Source: Nostoc sp. UHCC 0926 (GTDB lineage Bacteria > Cyanobacteriota > Cyanobacteriia > Cyanobacteriales > Nostocaceae). From it: a DNA stretch of 64,000 bases. The stretch covers positions 1,984,001-2,048,000 of the forward strand of contig NZ_CP117768.1 in NCBI RefSeq assembly GCF_028623165.1, written 5' to 3'. A program made the position numbers and the translations under genes. Positions 39,173 through 48,353 of this stretch are shown here, one piece after another. The first letter of the stretch is position 1; each line of letters opens with the position of its first letter. Under the pieces are notes generated by a model, which was given only the letters and a program-made list of their open reading frames with translations, had not been told where the DNA came from and ran no database searches.

Positions 39173-40165
39173 CTACTTTTGACCAATAACTACTGACTCT
39201 AGAGTTGCTGCACTAATTCCCATATCATGGGTGTGGGGTGCGAGAAACTCTGATGTTGATAAGTCGGCTGGATTAATTGCAACGACTTGATTGAGGTTTT
39301 CCTTTTGAGCAATCTGGTTTTCTGTCCGCCAGCTTTTATATTCTTCTGGTGTGTGGACAATTACCTGTGTCCGCATTGAACCGTGATAACCACCGCACAA
39401 CTCAGCACAAACTACGGGATATGTACCTGGTTTGGTGGCAACAAATCGTAGTTCGGTAGGTATACCAGGAAGCGCATCTTGTTTCAGGCGGAAGTTTGGC
39501 ACCCAAAATGAGTGAATTACATCTTGTGCTGAAAGGTTAAGTTGCACATCAGCACCAACGGGAATGTGCAATTCCCCAGAGGTAATGCCACTATCAGGGT
39601 AGTTAAATAACCAGGCGTACTGCATCCCTTTGACATCAACAACTAAGTCGGCTGGTTTGTTTAAGGTTTGAGGAGAGGCGCCGATACCAATTGTTGGGGC
39701 AATTGACGGGGCAGTTGTTGCTTGGGAGGTATCGCTGAGTGTAGCTGCAAGAGCGGTTCCCGACTTATGAGCAACATGAGCTGCTGAATGAGGATGACCC
39801 GCAGGATCAAAGCCTCCCATTCGGTTAAAAACATCTACACTATAGATGCCCAAGAGGAGGACAATCACTGTTGGAATTGCTGTCCAAAAGACTTCTAAGG
39901 GCAAGTTACCTTCTATTGGCACGCCATCGGTATCGTCACCCGGACGGCGACGAAACTGAATCAAAAAAACTACAATTGTTCCTTCTACCACCAAGAAGAG
40001 TGCGATCGCAATGGTAAACATGACGTTGAAAAAACCGTCTACCAAAGGCGCTTGTAGCGATGCTTGCACCGGCATGAGAGTGTGGTTTTGACCAATCCAA
40101 ATGCTGATTGCTGTAACTACTATCCCAGCAACCAGAGTCCATAGTGAAACAGGAACTTGTTGCAT
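39173..40165 (-). CDS. coxB: cytochrome c oxidase subunit II
   Basis: 330 residues. Two N-terminal transmembrane helices (about 9-25 and 48-66) anchor a Cu-A cupredoxin domain with the binding motif CAELCGGYHGSM (about 256-267) and the upstream His in QDVIHSFWVPNF. The loop between helix two and the cupredoxin domain is Ala/Thr/Ser-rich (about 125-160), a low-complexity linker. It accepts electrons from cytochrome c6 or plastocyanin. First gene of the coxBAC operon. Confidence 0.93.
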   Translation of the reverse strand: MQQVPVSLWTLVAGIVVTAISIWIGQNHTLMPVQASLQAPLVDGFFNVMFTIAIALFLVVEGTIVVFLIQFRRRPGDDTDGVPIEGNLPLEVFWTAIPTVIVLLLGIYSVDVFNRMGGFDPAGHPHSAAHVAHKSGTALAATLSDTSQATTAPSIAPTIGIGASPQTLNKPADLVVDVKGMQYAWLFNYPDSGITSGELHIPVGADVQLNLSAQDVIHSFWVPNFRLKQDALPGIPTELRFVATKPGTYPVVCAELCGGYHGSMRTQVIVHTPEEYKSWRTENQIAQKENLNQVVAINPADLSTSEFLAPHTHDMGISAATLESVVIGQK

Positions 40166-40688
40166 ACATGCTACCTGCTTTGTAAACCGTCTTTAAAGGT
40201 GTGATTTTCTGGGTTTTGGGCATTGGGCATTGTTATCTATTCCCTATTCCCCATTACCCATTCCCTGTTTGTAACTACTAGGTTTTACATTTTCACAGGG
40301 CAGCGTTTTTTTTGTTTTCACTTATTAACTTTCTAACGTGCAGCTAGAAAAAAGGGGGGAAACTTCCAGATTTTTTCCATATCTTTCCCCCATAAAATTA
40401 CAAATTATATTTCCACTCCTATGACAAAGGTAGCCCCCTGCTTCCAGAAAAGCTAGTTGTTCCAAGAGGGCACTGTTAGTCCTAATATTGATTAGGCTAT
40501 ATTAGCAGCAAGTTTAAATTTGTTAATAGCTAACAATTTGCGATTTACGGATTTGTTTACTGTGAACTTTTTATCTAGCTCCAGTAAATATTTAGTATTC
40601 CCCTCAAGTTACCTTGCCTAGCGCATTTGCGCTTTATACAAACAGTGCCTCCTTGAATGAAGAACAATTTTGACTAACTCCAAAAACC
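40166..40688. promoter_or_regulatory. spacer upstream of coxB with the operon promoter
   Basis: About 520 bases between fdxB and coxB. It contains 'gggttttgggcattgggcat' short repeats near 40212 and an AT-rich stretch to 40640. The coxBAC promoter is expected here; no certain NtcA-type GTA-N8-TAC site was found by eye. Confidence 0.4.
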
Positions 40689-40982
40689 TTAATTGTTTAA
40701 TTCAACATGGGTGTAGCAGTTCTTGGGACAAATCCGTGAACACGCTTCACAACCAATACAGTTATCTGGAGAAGTAACTGCCATTACTTTGCGTTCAACT
40801 TCTTCTTCATCTTCATCTTCCACAAATTCCCCTTCTTCATTGAGTGCCTTCAAACCTAGCACATTGTACCCGCATACTTTAACGCATCTGCCACAGCCGA
40901 TACATTTTTCTTTGTCAATTTCCTGAGCAAATTTTGGTGTCCAAGTCTTACCGCCAAATGTCAAACCAGTGAGTTGTGCCAT
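40689..40982 (-). CDS. fdxB: nif-type 2x[4Fe-4S] ferredoxin FdxB
   Basis: 97 residues from the ATG at 40982, which has GAGGA six bases upstream; the frame extends ten codons further but without support. Two cluster motifs are C27-C30-C33-C37 and C75-C78-C81-C85, separated by an acidic insert ([14 protein letters not shown]), as in the nif-specific ferredoxin III family. It likely carries electrons for nitrogenase or its cofactor synthesis. Located between the cox operon and patB, as in Nostoc PCC 7120. Confidence 0.9.
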   Translation of the reverse strand: MAQLTGLTFGGKTWTPKFAQEIDKEKCIGCGRCVKVCGYNVLGLKALNEEGEFVEDEDEEEVERKVMAVTSPDNCIGCEACSRICPKNCYTHVELNN

Positions 40983-42051
40983 GAAGAAATCCTCGGCAAT
41001 TTTGCCTGTCAATCTGTTTGGACTTTAATCATATTATCCTAATATTTTATTTCTTTATATTCAAAAATTACTTTTATCTCATCAAATTTCGATAACCTTG
41101 AACACAATTTTACATCCTTTTTTATTTCAAATATTAGATGAAACTTATTCCTAATAATAATTACGGATGTTTAAATTTTCCTCGTTCCTATGCTCCGCAT
41201 GGGAACGCATTCATAGAGTCTCTGACTCAATGTCTGACTGGAGGCAGCAGCCCCTAATCAAGCATTCCTATGCTCTGCATAGGAACGAGAGAAGGAAAAA
41301 TTGAGAGTTTGCAACCTATCTCCGTGGGTAAAGCCTTATCTAGATTCAGTTTCTAACCGCCGATTTAACTATTATTTCTAGCAAATGTAACTATATCTAT
41401 AAGAGTAATGATATTCTTTTTCAACTATATTTATGTTTAGGCAAATAAATCTAGATGAACAGTATACTTGTATACAAAATCAGATGTTCATCAGTTACAA
41501 TTTCATATCTGCAATATGTATTTTATAAAGCAACAATAATTATCAATTTAGTTTGATTCAAATATTTAGATAATTGCTCACAAAATAAATATTGTTTTTT
41601 GCCATCAATAAACATAATCAATTTATGAATGAACTGTAATTTTTATGGCAGAATATTATCATGCATCAAATATTAAAGTTATTAATAAATCAGAGAAAGT
41701 CCAATTAAAATAGGCTTGAATATATCCTGAAAAGAGTTTATGGTCAAAGATAAAATGTTCATTAAGTACGTAATTAAATAAATGTTAAGTTTTTTTTCTA
41801 AGCTCAGGACGAACAAACTAATCATTTTTTTTATGAAATGTATAGTTAATAAAGAAGTTTTATTAGGCTAAGTTTTCAAGCCTTAAATAGCTTTTAATTG
41901 GATACAAAGTCAAAATATGGGGGAGTGAGTGTGGTGAGAAAAGATTATTCTCACCAGAAAGATAATGTGGTAGCAAGTCATGAATAAACAGGACTCATCC
42001 AGGGGAGACCTGAGCCAGACATCTCAACGATTAGAGTGGGAAAAGAGCCAT
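40983..42051. promoter_or_regulatory. long divergent region between fdxB and patB
   Basis: About 1 kb, strongly AT-rich apart from the MITE-like repeat at 41181-41289. No coding frame. It should contain both the fdxB and patB promoters. Long untranslated leaders are common for heterocyst regulators, so it may hold regulatory sites, but none could be fixed by eye. Confidence 0.5.
41181..41289. mobile_element. MITE-like repeat upstream of patB
   Basis: Inverted ends: left CTCGTTCCTATGCTCCGCAT (41181-41200), right GCATAGGAACGAG (41277-41289) with its partner GCATTCCTATGCTCT just before. Each end is itself palindromic. About 109 bases, no coding capacity. Similar 'ctcgttcctatgctctgcat' elements are common in filamentous cyanobacteria. 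Confidence 0.7.
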
Positions 42052-43647
42052 ATGCCTTATACAATTCCTAACAACAGTTGCGTTGGATGTGACAACTGCC
42101 GCCCCCAATGTCCTACGGGTGCAATCAAAATAGAAAACAATGAATACTGGGTTGATCCTGGTCTTTGTAATAATTGTGAGGGCTATTATTCAGAACCCCA
42201 ATGTGTGATAGCTTGTCCAACTAATTCTCCAATTCCCTGGCAGGCGAAAAAGGGGAGATGCAAAGTTGAACCTAGAGATGCTACCAGCTTAGACTTGTTT
42301 TCTAATGGCAAGAATAACCCATTTGCTTCGGCGATCGCTATTTGGGAAGCTTGTAATGTATTGGCGCAACGCACATCGCTACATTGGGAAGCTGATGAAG
42401 AAGGCTACCTATCTTATGGGCGACAAGTCAACCAAGGCCGAGGTGCGATCGCCTTTCACATCCAAGATCCATTCAAAGTTAGCGACAAGGCCACAGATTT
42501 AGCAGCAATTGAGGGACTTGACATTAGAGCGGCTTGCATACATCTGATTTTTGCAGCTTATGCCACAGCCTTAGAGCAACCTTGGGAGCAAGAATTTGCG
42601 ATCGACGAGCGACAAATTGAGAAATATTTGGGGATGGAGAAACGCAAAGACTTGAGCAAAGCTGCCAAGCTGGCTTTAATGAAAAATATCGTTCAGCAAG
42701 CTTGCTCACTGATTATCTCGATTGATTGGCCTCAACAAGGTCGAATTAACGGATTCTCTGTTACAGGCAGCCGCTTATGGCACTTGGTGGACATTCAGCA
42801 CCACTTTCAAGAAGACAATCTTGGATGCAAATATCTTGTTGGGCTAACTTTTAAAGTCAGAGCAGGCGTATGGGCACAATATTTCTTAAACAAACAAGCA
42901 TGTAAAGAGCGAACTGCATTCTATCAATACGGCACTCTCCCCAAAACGCTGCTAACCACAGTCATGAGCATTTGGCAGCAACATGAAGGTGCAGTCCGAC
43001 TAATGCTGTGGTTGCTGTTTAAAACCAAAATGGGCAAAGAACAACGCATTACTATTCCTACCTTGTTGCGGATTGCTTACGGTGAAGAAAAAGTCGCCCT
43101 TGCATCCAGACAACGGGAAGAACGCAAACGTCTACTGCGAACTTTTGAAAGCGATTTGGAAATTCTTAATCATTATGGAATGAAACCACTTTTCGATCCA
43201 GTTACTTACCCACCGGAAATTCAACCTTTGTGGGCGAAGTTAGTTGATCTTCCTGAAGATCCAGATGAAGCATTAGAATTTTGGACTAATGACGGTGGTG
43301 CTGAAACTCGCCTCACAGACACAGGCCCCCGTGGTAAGTGGAATTTGCTAATGAATGCGCGGATTTTGGCTTTTGAACTCCCACCAGAGTGGGAACAGCA
43401 AATCTCAGAATCAGAAAAAAAGAAAACAAGAACTGCTAAAGCCAAAAGGAAGCCCAAAACTACAAACGATTTGCTGGGTGAACAGATTTTGCAGGCGCGA
43501 AAAAGTTTGAATCTCTCCCAGAGGGAGTTGGCAAAGCTCACAGGTAAAAGCCAAAGCTGGATTCGAGATATCGAAAATGGTCGTTTAAAAGCCAAATTAG
43601 AAGACCAAGTACTATTACGAAAAGTGCTAAATATGGCTCAATCTTGA
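42052..43647 (+). CDS. patB: PatB/CnfR regulator of nif and heterocyst genes
   Basis: 531 residues from the ATG at 42052 (MPYTIPNNSCVGCDNC; an upstream ATG at 41980 adds 24 residues). The N-terminal ferredoxin domain has C10-C13-C16-C20 and C39-C42-C51-C55 ligands for two Fe-S clusters. A long middle region follows, and the C-terminus is an Xre-type helix-turn-helix (QARKSLNLSQRELAKLTGKS in parts, about residues 473-527). PatB/CnfR turns on nif genes under low O2 and is needed for heterocyst maturation; the Fe-S clusters may sense oxygen. It is divergent from fdxB and coxBAC. Confidence 0.93.
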   Translation: MPYTIPNNSCVGCDNCRPQCPTGAIKIENNEYWVDPGLCNNCEGYYSEPQCVIACPTNSPIPWQAKKGRCKVEPRDATSLDLFSNGKNNPFASAIAIWEACNVLAQRTSLHWEADEEGYLSYGRQVNQGRGAIAFHIQDPFKVSDKATDLAAIEGLDIRAACIHLIFAAYATALEQPWEQEFAIDERQIEKYLGMEKRKDLSKAAKLALMKNIVQQACSLIISIDWPQQGRINGFSVTGSRLWHLVDIQHHFQEDNLGCKYLVGLTFKVRAGVWAQYFLNKQACKERTAFYQYGTLPKTLLTTVMSIWQQHEGAVRLMLWLLFKTKMGKEQRITIPTLLRIAYGEEKVALASRQREERKRLLRTFESDLEILNHYGMKPLFDPVTYPPEIQPLWAKLVDLPEDPDEALEFWTNDGGAETRLTDTGPRGKWNLLMNARILAFELPPEWEQQISESEKKKTRTAKAKRKPKTTNDLLGEQILQARKSLNLSQRELAKLTGKSQSWIRDIENGRLKAKLEDQVLLRKVLNMAQS

Positions 43648-43914
43648 TTTTGGATTTGGAATTTGGGTTTTAAGTGAGGAGTTATACTAATTTTCCAAAA
43701 TCAGGCTACAGGTACAAGCCTGGAAACCCAGATGAAATCTGACTGACTTTCTTAATTACGTTAGCGAGTCTGCGTACCCCTACGGTGAAGTAAGCTACAC
43801 GCAGCGTCTCATAGAGAGCGTTATTACGAATTACGTTAGCGTAGCGTTAGCGAGTCCGCGAGCGTCACTACGAATTACAAATTACAAATTAGGTAGATGC
43901 ATATCCCTAGCTTT
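43648..43914. repeat. dispersed repeats between patB and the sucrase-like gene
   Basis: Convergent spacer filled with 'cgttagcgagtctgcg', 'cccctacggtgaagtaagct', 'cagcgtctcatagagagcg' and repeated 'attacgttagcgtagcgtta' pieces. They belong to the same dispersed family seen at 4368-4430, 15525 and 62330. Confidence 0.6.
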
Positions 43915-44892
43915 TTATGCACTATAACTCATCACCTTACTAGAACTAAGCCAAAGACTAGCTACAGCATATTTAGTGACGACCAACTCTTGTGTAGCAT
44001 TGCATGAACTTTTCAGTTGTTGAGTCTTAGTTTCATCTTTTACAAGTTTAGCCTGGTAAGTGTAGAGAGAACCAGAAGGTTGTTCAAAACTTAGCTCACC
44101 CAGAATAGTATTATTGTCTAAACTTTGCTCCAAAATTTTGCCTGTAACTTTGTAGTTAAACCAATCCCATCCATTGCAGAGGATTAGTTCTCTTTCCAAA
44201 ATCTGAAGTGCAGCAGGCAGAATTCCCCAGCCTCGATAGACTTTATTTAAGCATTGAATATCGCCAGTCCGAGTCAAAATTGATCTAAATGAATCTTGAT
44301 CGATACGACCATAGTATCTTCCTTCTGGCAAGTCTATGACTGTTGGTGCAAACCGATGTCCACCAAAGTGCGATGATTTCCAAACTCGCACATTGTCCAA
44401 GCACAAATCAGCATTACTCGCTGTAACATTGAAGTAAAAGGGAGCGCCATATCTGGCACAGCACTTATCATGGCTACCGTGGGTACACACTAAAATATCT
44501 TTAGTTGCACTGGTTTCTATCTCAGAATTAGAACTGATACCCCATAACCATTTTTGGACAACTGCTGCTACTTGCTCAATATTTGCTAACTTAAACTCTT
44601 GCTTATGGTATCCATTACTTAGCCCCTCTTCTTTTTGATAAATCAAAAGTGTAGTGTGGTTTACTTTGTGTGATACATCATTAGCAATTAAGAGGAATCT
44701 AATCGGTAGTTTAGCACGCTTCACTTCCTTTACCAAAATCCTCAAATTCTCAGGCACCCATTTAGAATTAAAGGCTTCTGATGTCCAAGGTAAAGGGCAC
44801 TCAACTAAAATATAAGTTTGATAATTGGTGGCGCTACCAATAACATCTTCTCCTGCTTGCTGTGAATCATCAGAACAAAAAAAAGTATTCAT
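43915..44892 (-). CDS. sucrase/ferredoxin-like (thioredoxin-fold) protein
   Basis: 325 residues from the ATG at 44892 (MNTFFCSDDSQQ); the frame starts 11 codons earlier at a TTG. The C-terminal half carries the family signature: DILVCTHGSHDKCCARYG (about residue 135) with Cys pairs, then RVWKSSHFGGHRFAPTVIDLP and GRYYGRID. It belongs to the so-called sucraseferredoxin-like family, a thioredoxin-like [2Fe-2S] group; biochemical function is not established. It is a single gene at the end of the patB neighbourhood. Confidence 0.8.
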   Translation of the reverse strand: MNTFFCSDDSQQAGEDVIGSATNYQTYILVECPLPWTSEAFNSKWVPENLRILVKEVKRAKLPIRFLLIANDVSHKVNHTTLLIYQKEEGLSNGYHKQEFKLANIEQVAAVVQKWLWGISSNSEIETSATKDILVCTHGSHDKCCARYGAPFYFNVTASNADLCLDNVRVWKSSHFGGHRFAPTVIDLPEGRYYGRIDQDSFRSILTRTGDIQCLNKVYRGWGILPAALQILERELILCNGWDWFNYKVTGKILEQSLDNNTILGELSFEQPSGSLYTYQAKLVKDETKTQQLKSSCNATQELVVTKYAVASLWLSSSKVMSYSA

Positions 44893-45941
44893 CTCGCTGT
44901 ACTCATTAGCATATTTTATGGACAAAAGGTATTACAAAATACAATTGTGTTCTTAGCTACAATACCCTTGGCTAAAGGAGATAAAAAAGAACAATATTCA
45001 TTTCCCATTTCAAACTAGGTAGCCACTTAATAACATCATTATTGATCAAGGTCTTTCCGGTTAATAAATTATCCATAATAGAGATAAACAGCGTCAAGAT
45101 AGATTTTTCCGTATGAGCGGTGTTAATTTTGTATGTAGTTTTATTGCTATTTGGTATTTTATAAATTTTCACTTGTTGAAACTCGGCTTTTCTGAACTTG
45201 GTTTCTTTCCCAAAATCAAATATGTTCAATTTTGTGCAATCCCTTGGAGAGTAATAGGTAATAAACTCGCTTATAATATCGATGTAGCTGATATTACAAT
45301 CAAAAATATTCCTATAGCAACATAGTTATCTGGAGTTTTGCTGAAATTATCTACATAGCAAGTTATAATGCCTGTTTTTACACATAAATATCTAATTTTG
45401 TACTGTTCTTGTGATAAATATATTCCTAAAGATAGATGCGATAATACATGACAAAAATAAAATTCTTTGGTAGCCCAATACTGTTTTAAAACTTTTTCCC
45501 CACTATCTGCTTTTAATGTATTTATCCATATATCCATATTGCAAATTATTCTCAATTGATTGAGAAAAAATAAAAACAATTAAGTTAGGGGTAAATGCTT
45601 TAGTGCCCCGTACTTCATGCCTCATAAGTTAATGTTTAAAACTAGTGACTAATTATTAGCAGCGTCACTGACATCAACATTAACAAACCTGTTATTTACC
45701 CTTTACCTAATCTAACTTCCTGAAGATCATGTCAGGGTTTGATTATATTCATCTGCTTTGACTGTAACTGAACTCAATAATAAATGCAAGTATTTGAGAA
45801 TTTTTATTATTTCTTTATACTTTGTCGCCTCTAGAAGGTTGGTTAAATCAAGGTTAACAGGCATTTTATAGTGGAGATAGCTCACTTGAGTAAGCATTGA
45901 TTTTTTCAATACAATAGATAAAGTTTAGCAATTGTGACAAA
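44893..45941. other. AT-rich spacer with possible coding remnants
   Basis: About 1 kb. Two minus-strand frames (44972-45229 and 45271-45579) are not in phase; the second ends in a hydrophobic stretch (YVAIGIFLIVISATSIL). They may be pieces of one decayed gene, or chance frames in AT-rich DNA. No homology could be recognised, so no gene is called. The promoter for the Mut7-C gene is expected near 45900. Confidence 0.35.
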
Positions 45942-45998
45942 TTGTTGCCAGTAGGGGTACACATCTGTGCTACCCTACTAATCCAAATATCTGTGGCT

Positions 45999-46751
45999 AT
46001 GGCGATCGCATATTTCTATTTTCATGCAGAATTGAATCATTTTTTACCACGGCATCACAAGCAAGTGAGAATCTCCCATTTTTTTGAGGAGAAAGCCTCA
46101 ATTAAGGACATGATTGAGTCTTTGGGTGTCCCTCATCCAGAAGTTGATTTTATAAATGTTAATGGTGAATATGTAAATTTTTCTTACATAGTTTCGGATA
46201 GAGATACGATTAATGTTTATCCAATTTCAGCTAGGGGTGTGATTATACCAAGCGTTTCGGTTCTAGCAAAACCGCTCAGTATTATCCGTTTTGTTTTAGA
46301 TATTCATTTAGGCAAACTGACGACATCTCTACGACTTTTAGGCTTTGATACTTTATACCGCAATGACTATGAGGATGAAAAATTAGCCCAAATATCCTCC
46401 AGCCAAGGGCGGATTCTCTTGACTCGTGATAAAGGTCTATTGATGCGTAGTTTGGTAACGCATGGGTATTACGTTAGAAACACTAACCCTCAACAACAAA
46501 TCATAGAAGTACTGCAACGCTTCGACTTGTTTAAATTAATCTCACCATTTAAACGGTGTTTGCGTTGCAATGGATTATTAGAACCTGTAGATAAGCAATC
46601 GATCATTGAGCAAGTGCCAGAAAATGTGCGATCGCAGATTGATCAATTCCAGCGTTGTCAAGACTGCGATCGCATTTATTGGAAAGGTTCGCATTATGAA
46701 CGATTACAACAGTTTATTGATGGAGTACTTAACTCACAAAGAGATAAGTAA
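45999..46751 (+). CDS. Mut7-C RNase-domain protein with ubiquitin-like N-terminus
   Basis: 250 residues from the ATG at 45999 (MAIAYFYFHAELNHFLPRH); a frame start at 45942 adds a 19-residue stretch unlikely to be real. The N-terminal part (1-85) is the Mut7-C ubiquitin-like domain; the C-terminal part (about 100-245) is the Mut7-C PIN-like nuclease, with DIHLGKLTTSLRLLGFDTLY and LLTRDKGLL, plus a zinc ribbon (CLRCNG...CQDCDRIYWKGSHY). Likely an RNase, substrate unknown. The domain pair is common in cyanobacteria. Confidence 0.85.
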   Translation: MAIAYFYFHAELNHFLPRHHKQVRISHFFEEKASIKDMIESLGVPHPEVDFINVNGEYVNFSYIVSDRDTINVYPISARGVIIPSVSVLAKPLSIIRFVLDIHLGKLTTSLRLLGFDTLYRNDYEDEKLAQISSSQGRILLTRDKGLLMRSLVTHGYYVRNTNPQQQIIEVLQRFDLFKLISPFKRCLRCNGLLEPVDKQSIIEQVPENVRSQIDQFQRCQDCDRIYWKGSHYERLQQFIDGVLNSQRDK

Positions 46752-46769
46752 CTTAGTAATGGCAATTAT

Positions 46770-46991
46770 TTAACCAGCCGAAATATTGCCACTAATTATT
46801 TGACTACCCCCAATTCTGGGATCTTCATCTTGGCGATTCAAATCATCAGGAGTGGGGTTTTGCTTACTCTGTCCACTAACTTCGTCTGGTTCAATGGGAT
46901 CTGCTTCTTGAGCTTTATCCATATCAAGAGAGCGAGGAGGTTCTTTGGCGTGAGAGAAATCTATAAGTGGATTGGGTTGATCGGGAGTCAT
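46770..46991 (-). CDS. small hydrophilic, probably disordered protein
   Basis: 73 residues, very rich in Pro, Asp, Glu, Gln and Ser, without hydrophobic core (for example DPIEPDEVSGQSKQNPTPDD). No ribosome binding site stands out. It is opposite in direction to the Mut7-C and ROK genes, and a 98-codon plus-strand frame overlaps it. I prefer this one because of its protein-like composition, but it may be chance. Confidence 0.45.
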   Translation of the reverse strand: MTPDQPNPLIDFSHAKEPPRSLDMDKAQEADPIEPDEVSGQSKQNPTPDDLNRQDEDPRIGGSQIISGNISAG

Positions 46992-47102
46992 AAGTTGCTA
47001 AATGATCTAGTTTTCTTTAGTGTTGAATTTATTTTGCTTGCAAACATCTTTCTTGAGAAAGAAACCACGTATTGTAATAATTCAAAAGAGGTATAAAAAA
47101 CT

Positions 47103-48119
47103 ATGACATTAATTTTAGCTCTCGATTTTGGTGGAACTAAGCTGGCGGCAGCATTGGTAAATATCGGTTCTAGAAAGTGGTTGCGTTATGAACGTCGTCT
47201 CTCGCCAGCGAATGCAAATGCTAGTACTGACTTGGAAATTATGCGATCGCTCATTTACTCTTTGCTGGAAGACACAAAACCTGCTGCGATCGGTGTCAGC
47301 TTTGGCGGGCCAGTTGACGCTTCCACGGGAACGGTGCGACTATCTCATCATGTCGCTGGATGGCAAAACATTCCCCTCAAAGGTCTGTTGGAGGAGGAGT
47401 TTGGTGTTCCTGTGGGTGTGGACAACGATGCTAACGTTGCTGCTTTGGGAGAACATCGTTTTGGTGCGGGACAGGGATACGATAGTTTGTTTTACATCAC
47501 TGTCAGTACTGGCGTGGGTGGTGGTTGGATACTGAACGGCCAGCCTTGGCGGGGTACAGGTGGGATGGCTGGTGAAATTGGACACATGGTTGTAGATCCT
47601 ACTGGGCCAGTTTGTTTATGTGGCAAACGGGGATGTGTAGAACGTTTGGCTTCTGGGCCTTATATGGCGCAAAATGCTAGGGAAATTTTGGAGAACGTAG
47701 ACGCACCAGCGGCTTCCCGGAGGGTACCACAGAGGCGCGGAGGACTCAGAGATGGAAAAGTTTTGAGGGGTTTGGTGGGGGATAATTTAACGTTATTGAC
47801 AGGGCAATTGGTAAGTGAGGCTGCGGTGGCTGGAGATGATTTGGCTAAGGAAGTTTTGCACAAGGCTGCTTGGGCGCTGGGTGTAGGTATTGGTAATGTG
47901 GCGAACCTGATGAATCCACAGCGCTTTGTGTTGGGAGGCGGTGTAACTAAGGCGGGGGAGGATTTCTGGCAGGTGATGCGTCAAGTGGCGCGGGAGACAG
48001 CTTTGCCGGAAGTTGATTTTGAAATTGTGCCGGCGGTACTAGGTGATGATGCGCCTTTGTGGGGGGCTGTGGCGATCGCTTCTATTATGGTAGAGGCATT
48101 AAACTTTTTAGTAGAGTAA
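47103..48119 (+). CDS. ROK-family glucokinase-type sugar kinase
   Basis: 338 residues. ROK motifs: ALDFGGTKLAAALV (phosphate 1), GVDNDANVAALGEHRFGAG (about 101-119), the zinc site CLCGKRGCVERLASGP (about 171-186) and GGGVTKAGEDFW (phosphate 2). It phosphorylates glucose or a related hexose. Residues about 201-216 (PAASRRVPQRRGGLRD, between the zinc site and the LRGLVGDNLTLL helix) look like a foreign insertion that kept the frame. It has a reasonable ribosome binding site (aaagagg). Confidence 0.85.
   Translation: MTLILALDFGGTKLAAALVNIGSRKWLRYERRLSPANANASTDLEIMRSLIYSLLEDTKPAAIGVSFGGPVDASTGTVRLSHHVAGWQNIPLKGLLEEEFGVPVGVDNDANVAALGEHRFGAGQGYDSLFYITVSTGVGGGWILNGQPWRGTGGMAGEIGHMVVDPTGPVCLCGKRGCVERLASGPYMAQNAREILENVDAPAASRRVPQRRGGLRDGKVLRGLVGDNLTLLTGQLVSEAAVAGDDLAKEVLHKAAWALGVGIGNVANLMNPQRFVLGGGVTKAGEDFWQVMRQVARETALPEVDFEIVPAVLGDDAPLWGAVAIASIMVEALNFLVE
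47703..47750. repeat. dispersed repeats inserted in frame in the ROK kinase gene
   Basis: Two known themes are joined: 'gcaccagcggcttcccggag' followed by 'ccacagaggcgcggaggac'. The second is the reverse complement of the CTCTGCG...CTCTGCGCCTC-GTGG repeat seen before hypC (19318-19370). Together they encode about 16 residues without breaking the frame. Confidence 0.6.
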
Positions 48120-48205
48120 TTACCTCAACTGTGACTTCGTGAATTATCGGGTGTTACTCGTGACAGTAGTTCATCAAGGTCATGTACTTTTTTATTTAAG
48201 CACTG

Positions 48206-48301
48206 TTAACAAATAGCTTTGAACTGTTCCCAAGTTAATCCACGCCGGAAGAAGCGTTGTTCTTCTGGTAAGTTAATAGCATTTTCTAACGTTTGAGTCA
48301 T
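48206..48301 (-). pseudogene. N-terminal fragment of a Uma2-family nuclease gene
   Basis: Thirty-one codons reading MTQTLENAINLPEEQRFFRR and ending GLTWEQFKAIC, then stop. This is the usual start of cyanobacterial Uma2 (DUF820, PD-(D/E)XK-like) proteins, which are about 190 residues long. The catalytic part is missing, so it is a truncated relic in the spacer between the ROK kinase and proB. Confidence 0.65.
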
Positions 48302-48353
48302 AATATTTTTTACTCTCCCAATTAGTAGTCACGAAATTTATTTTATTTCCATC

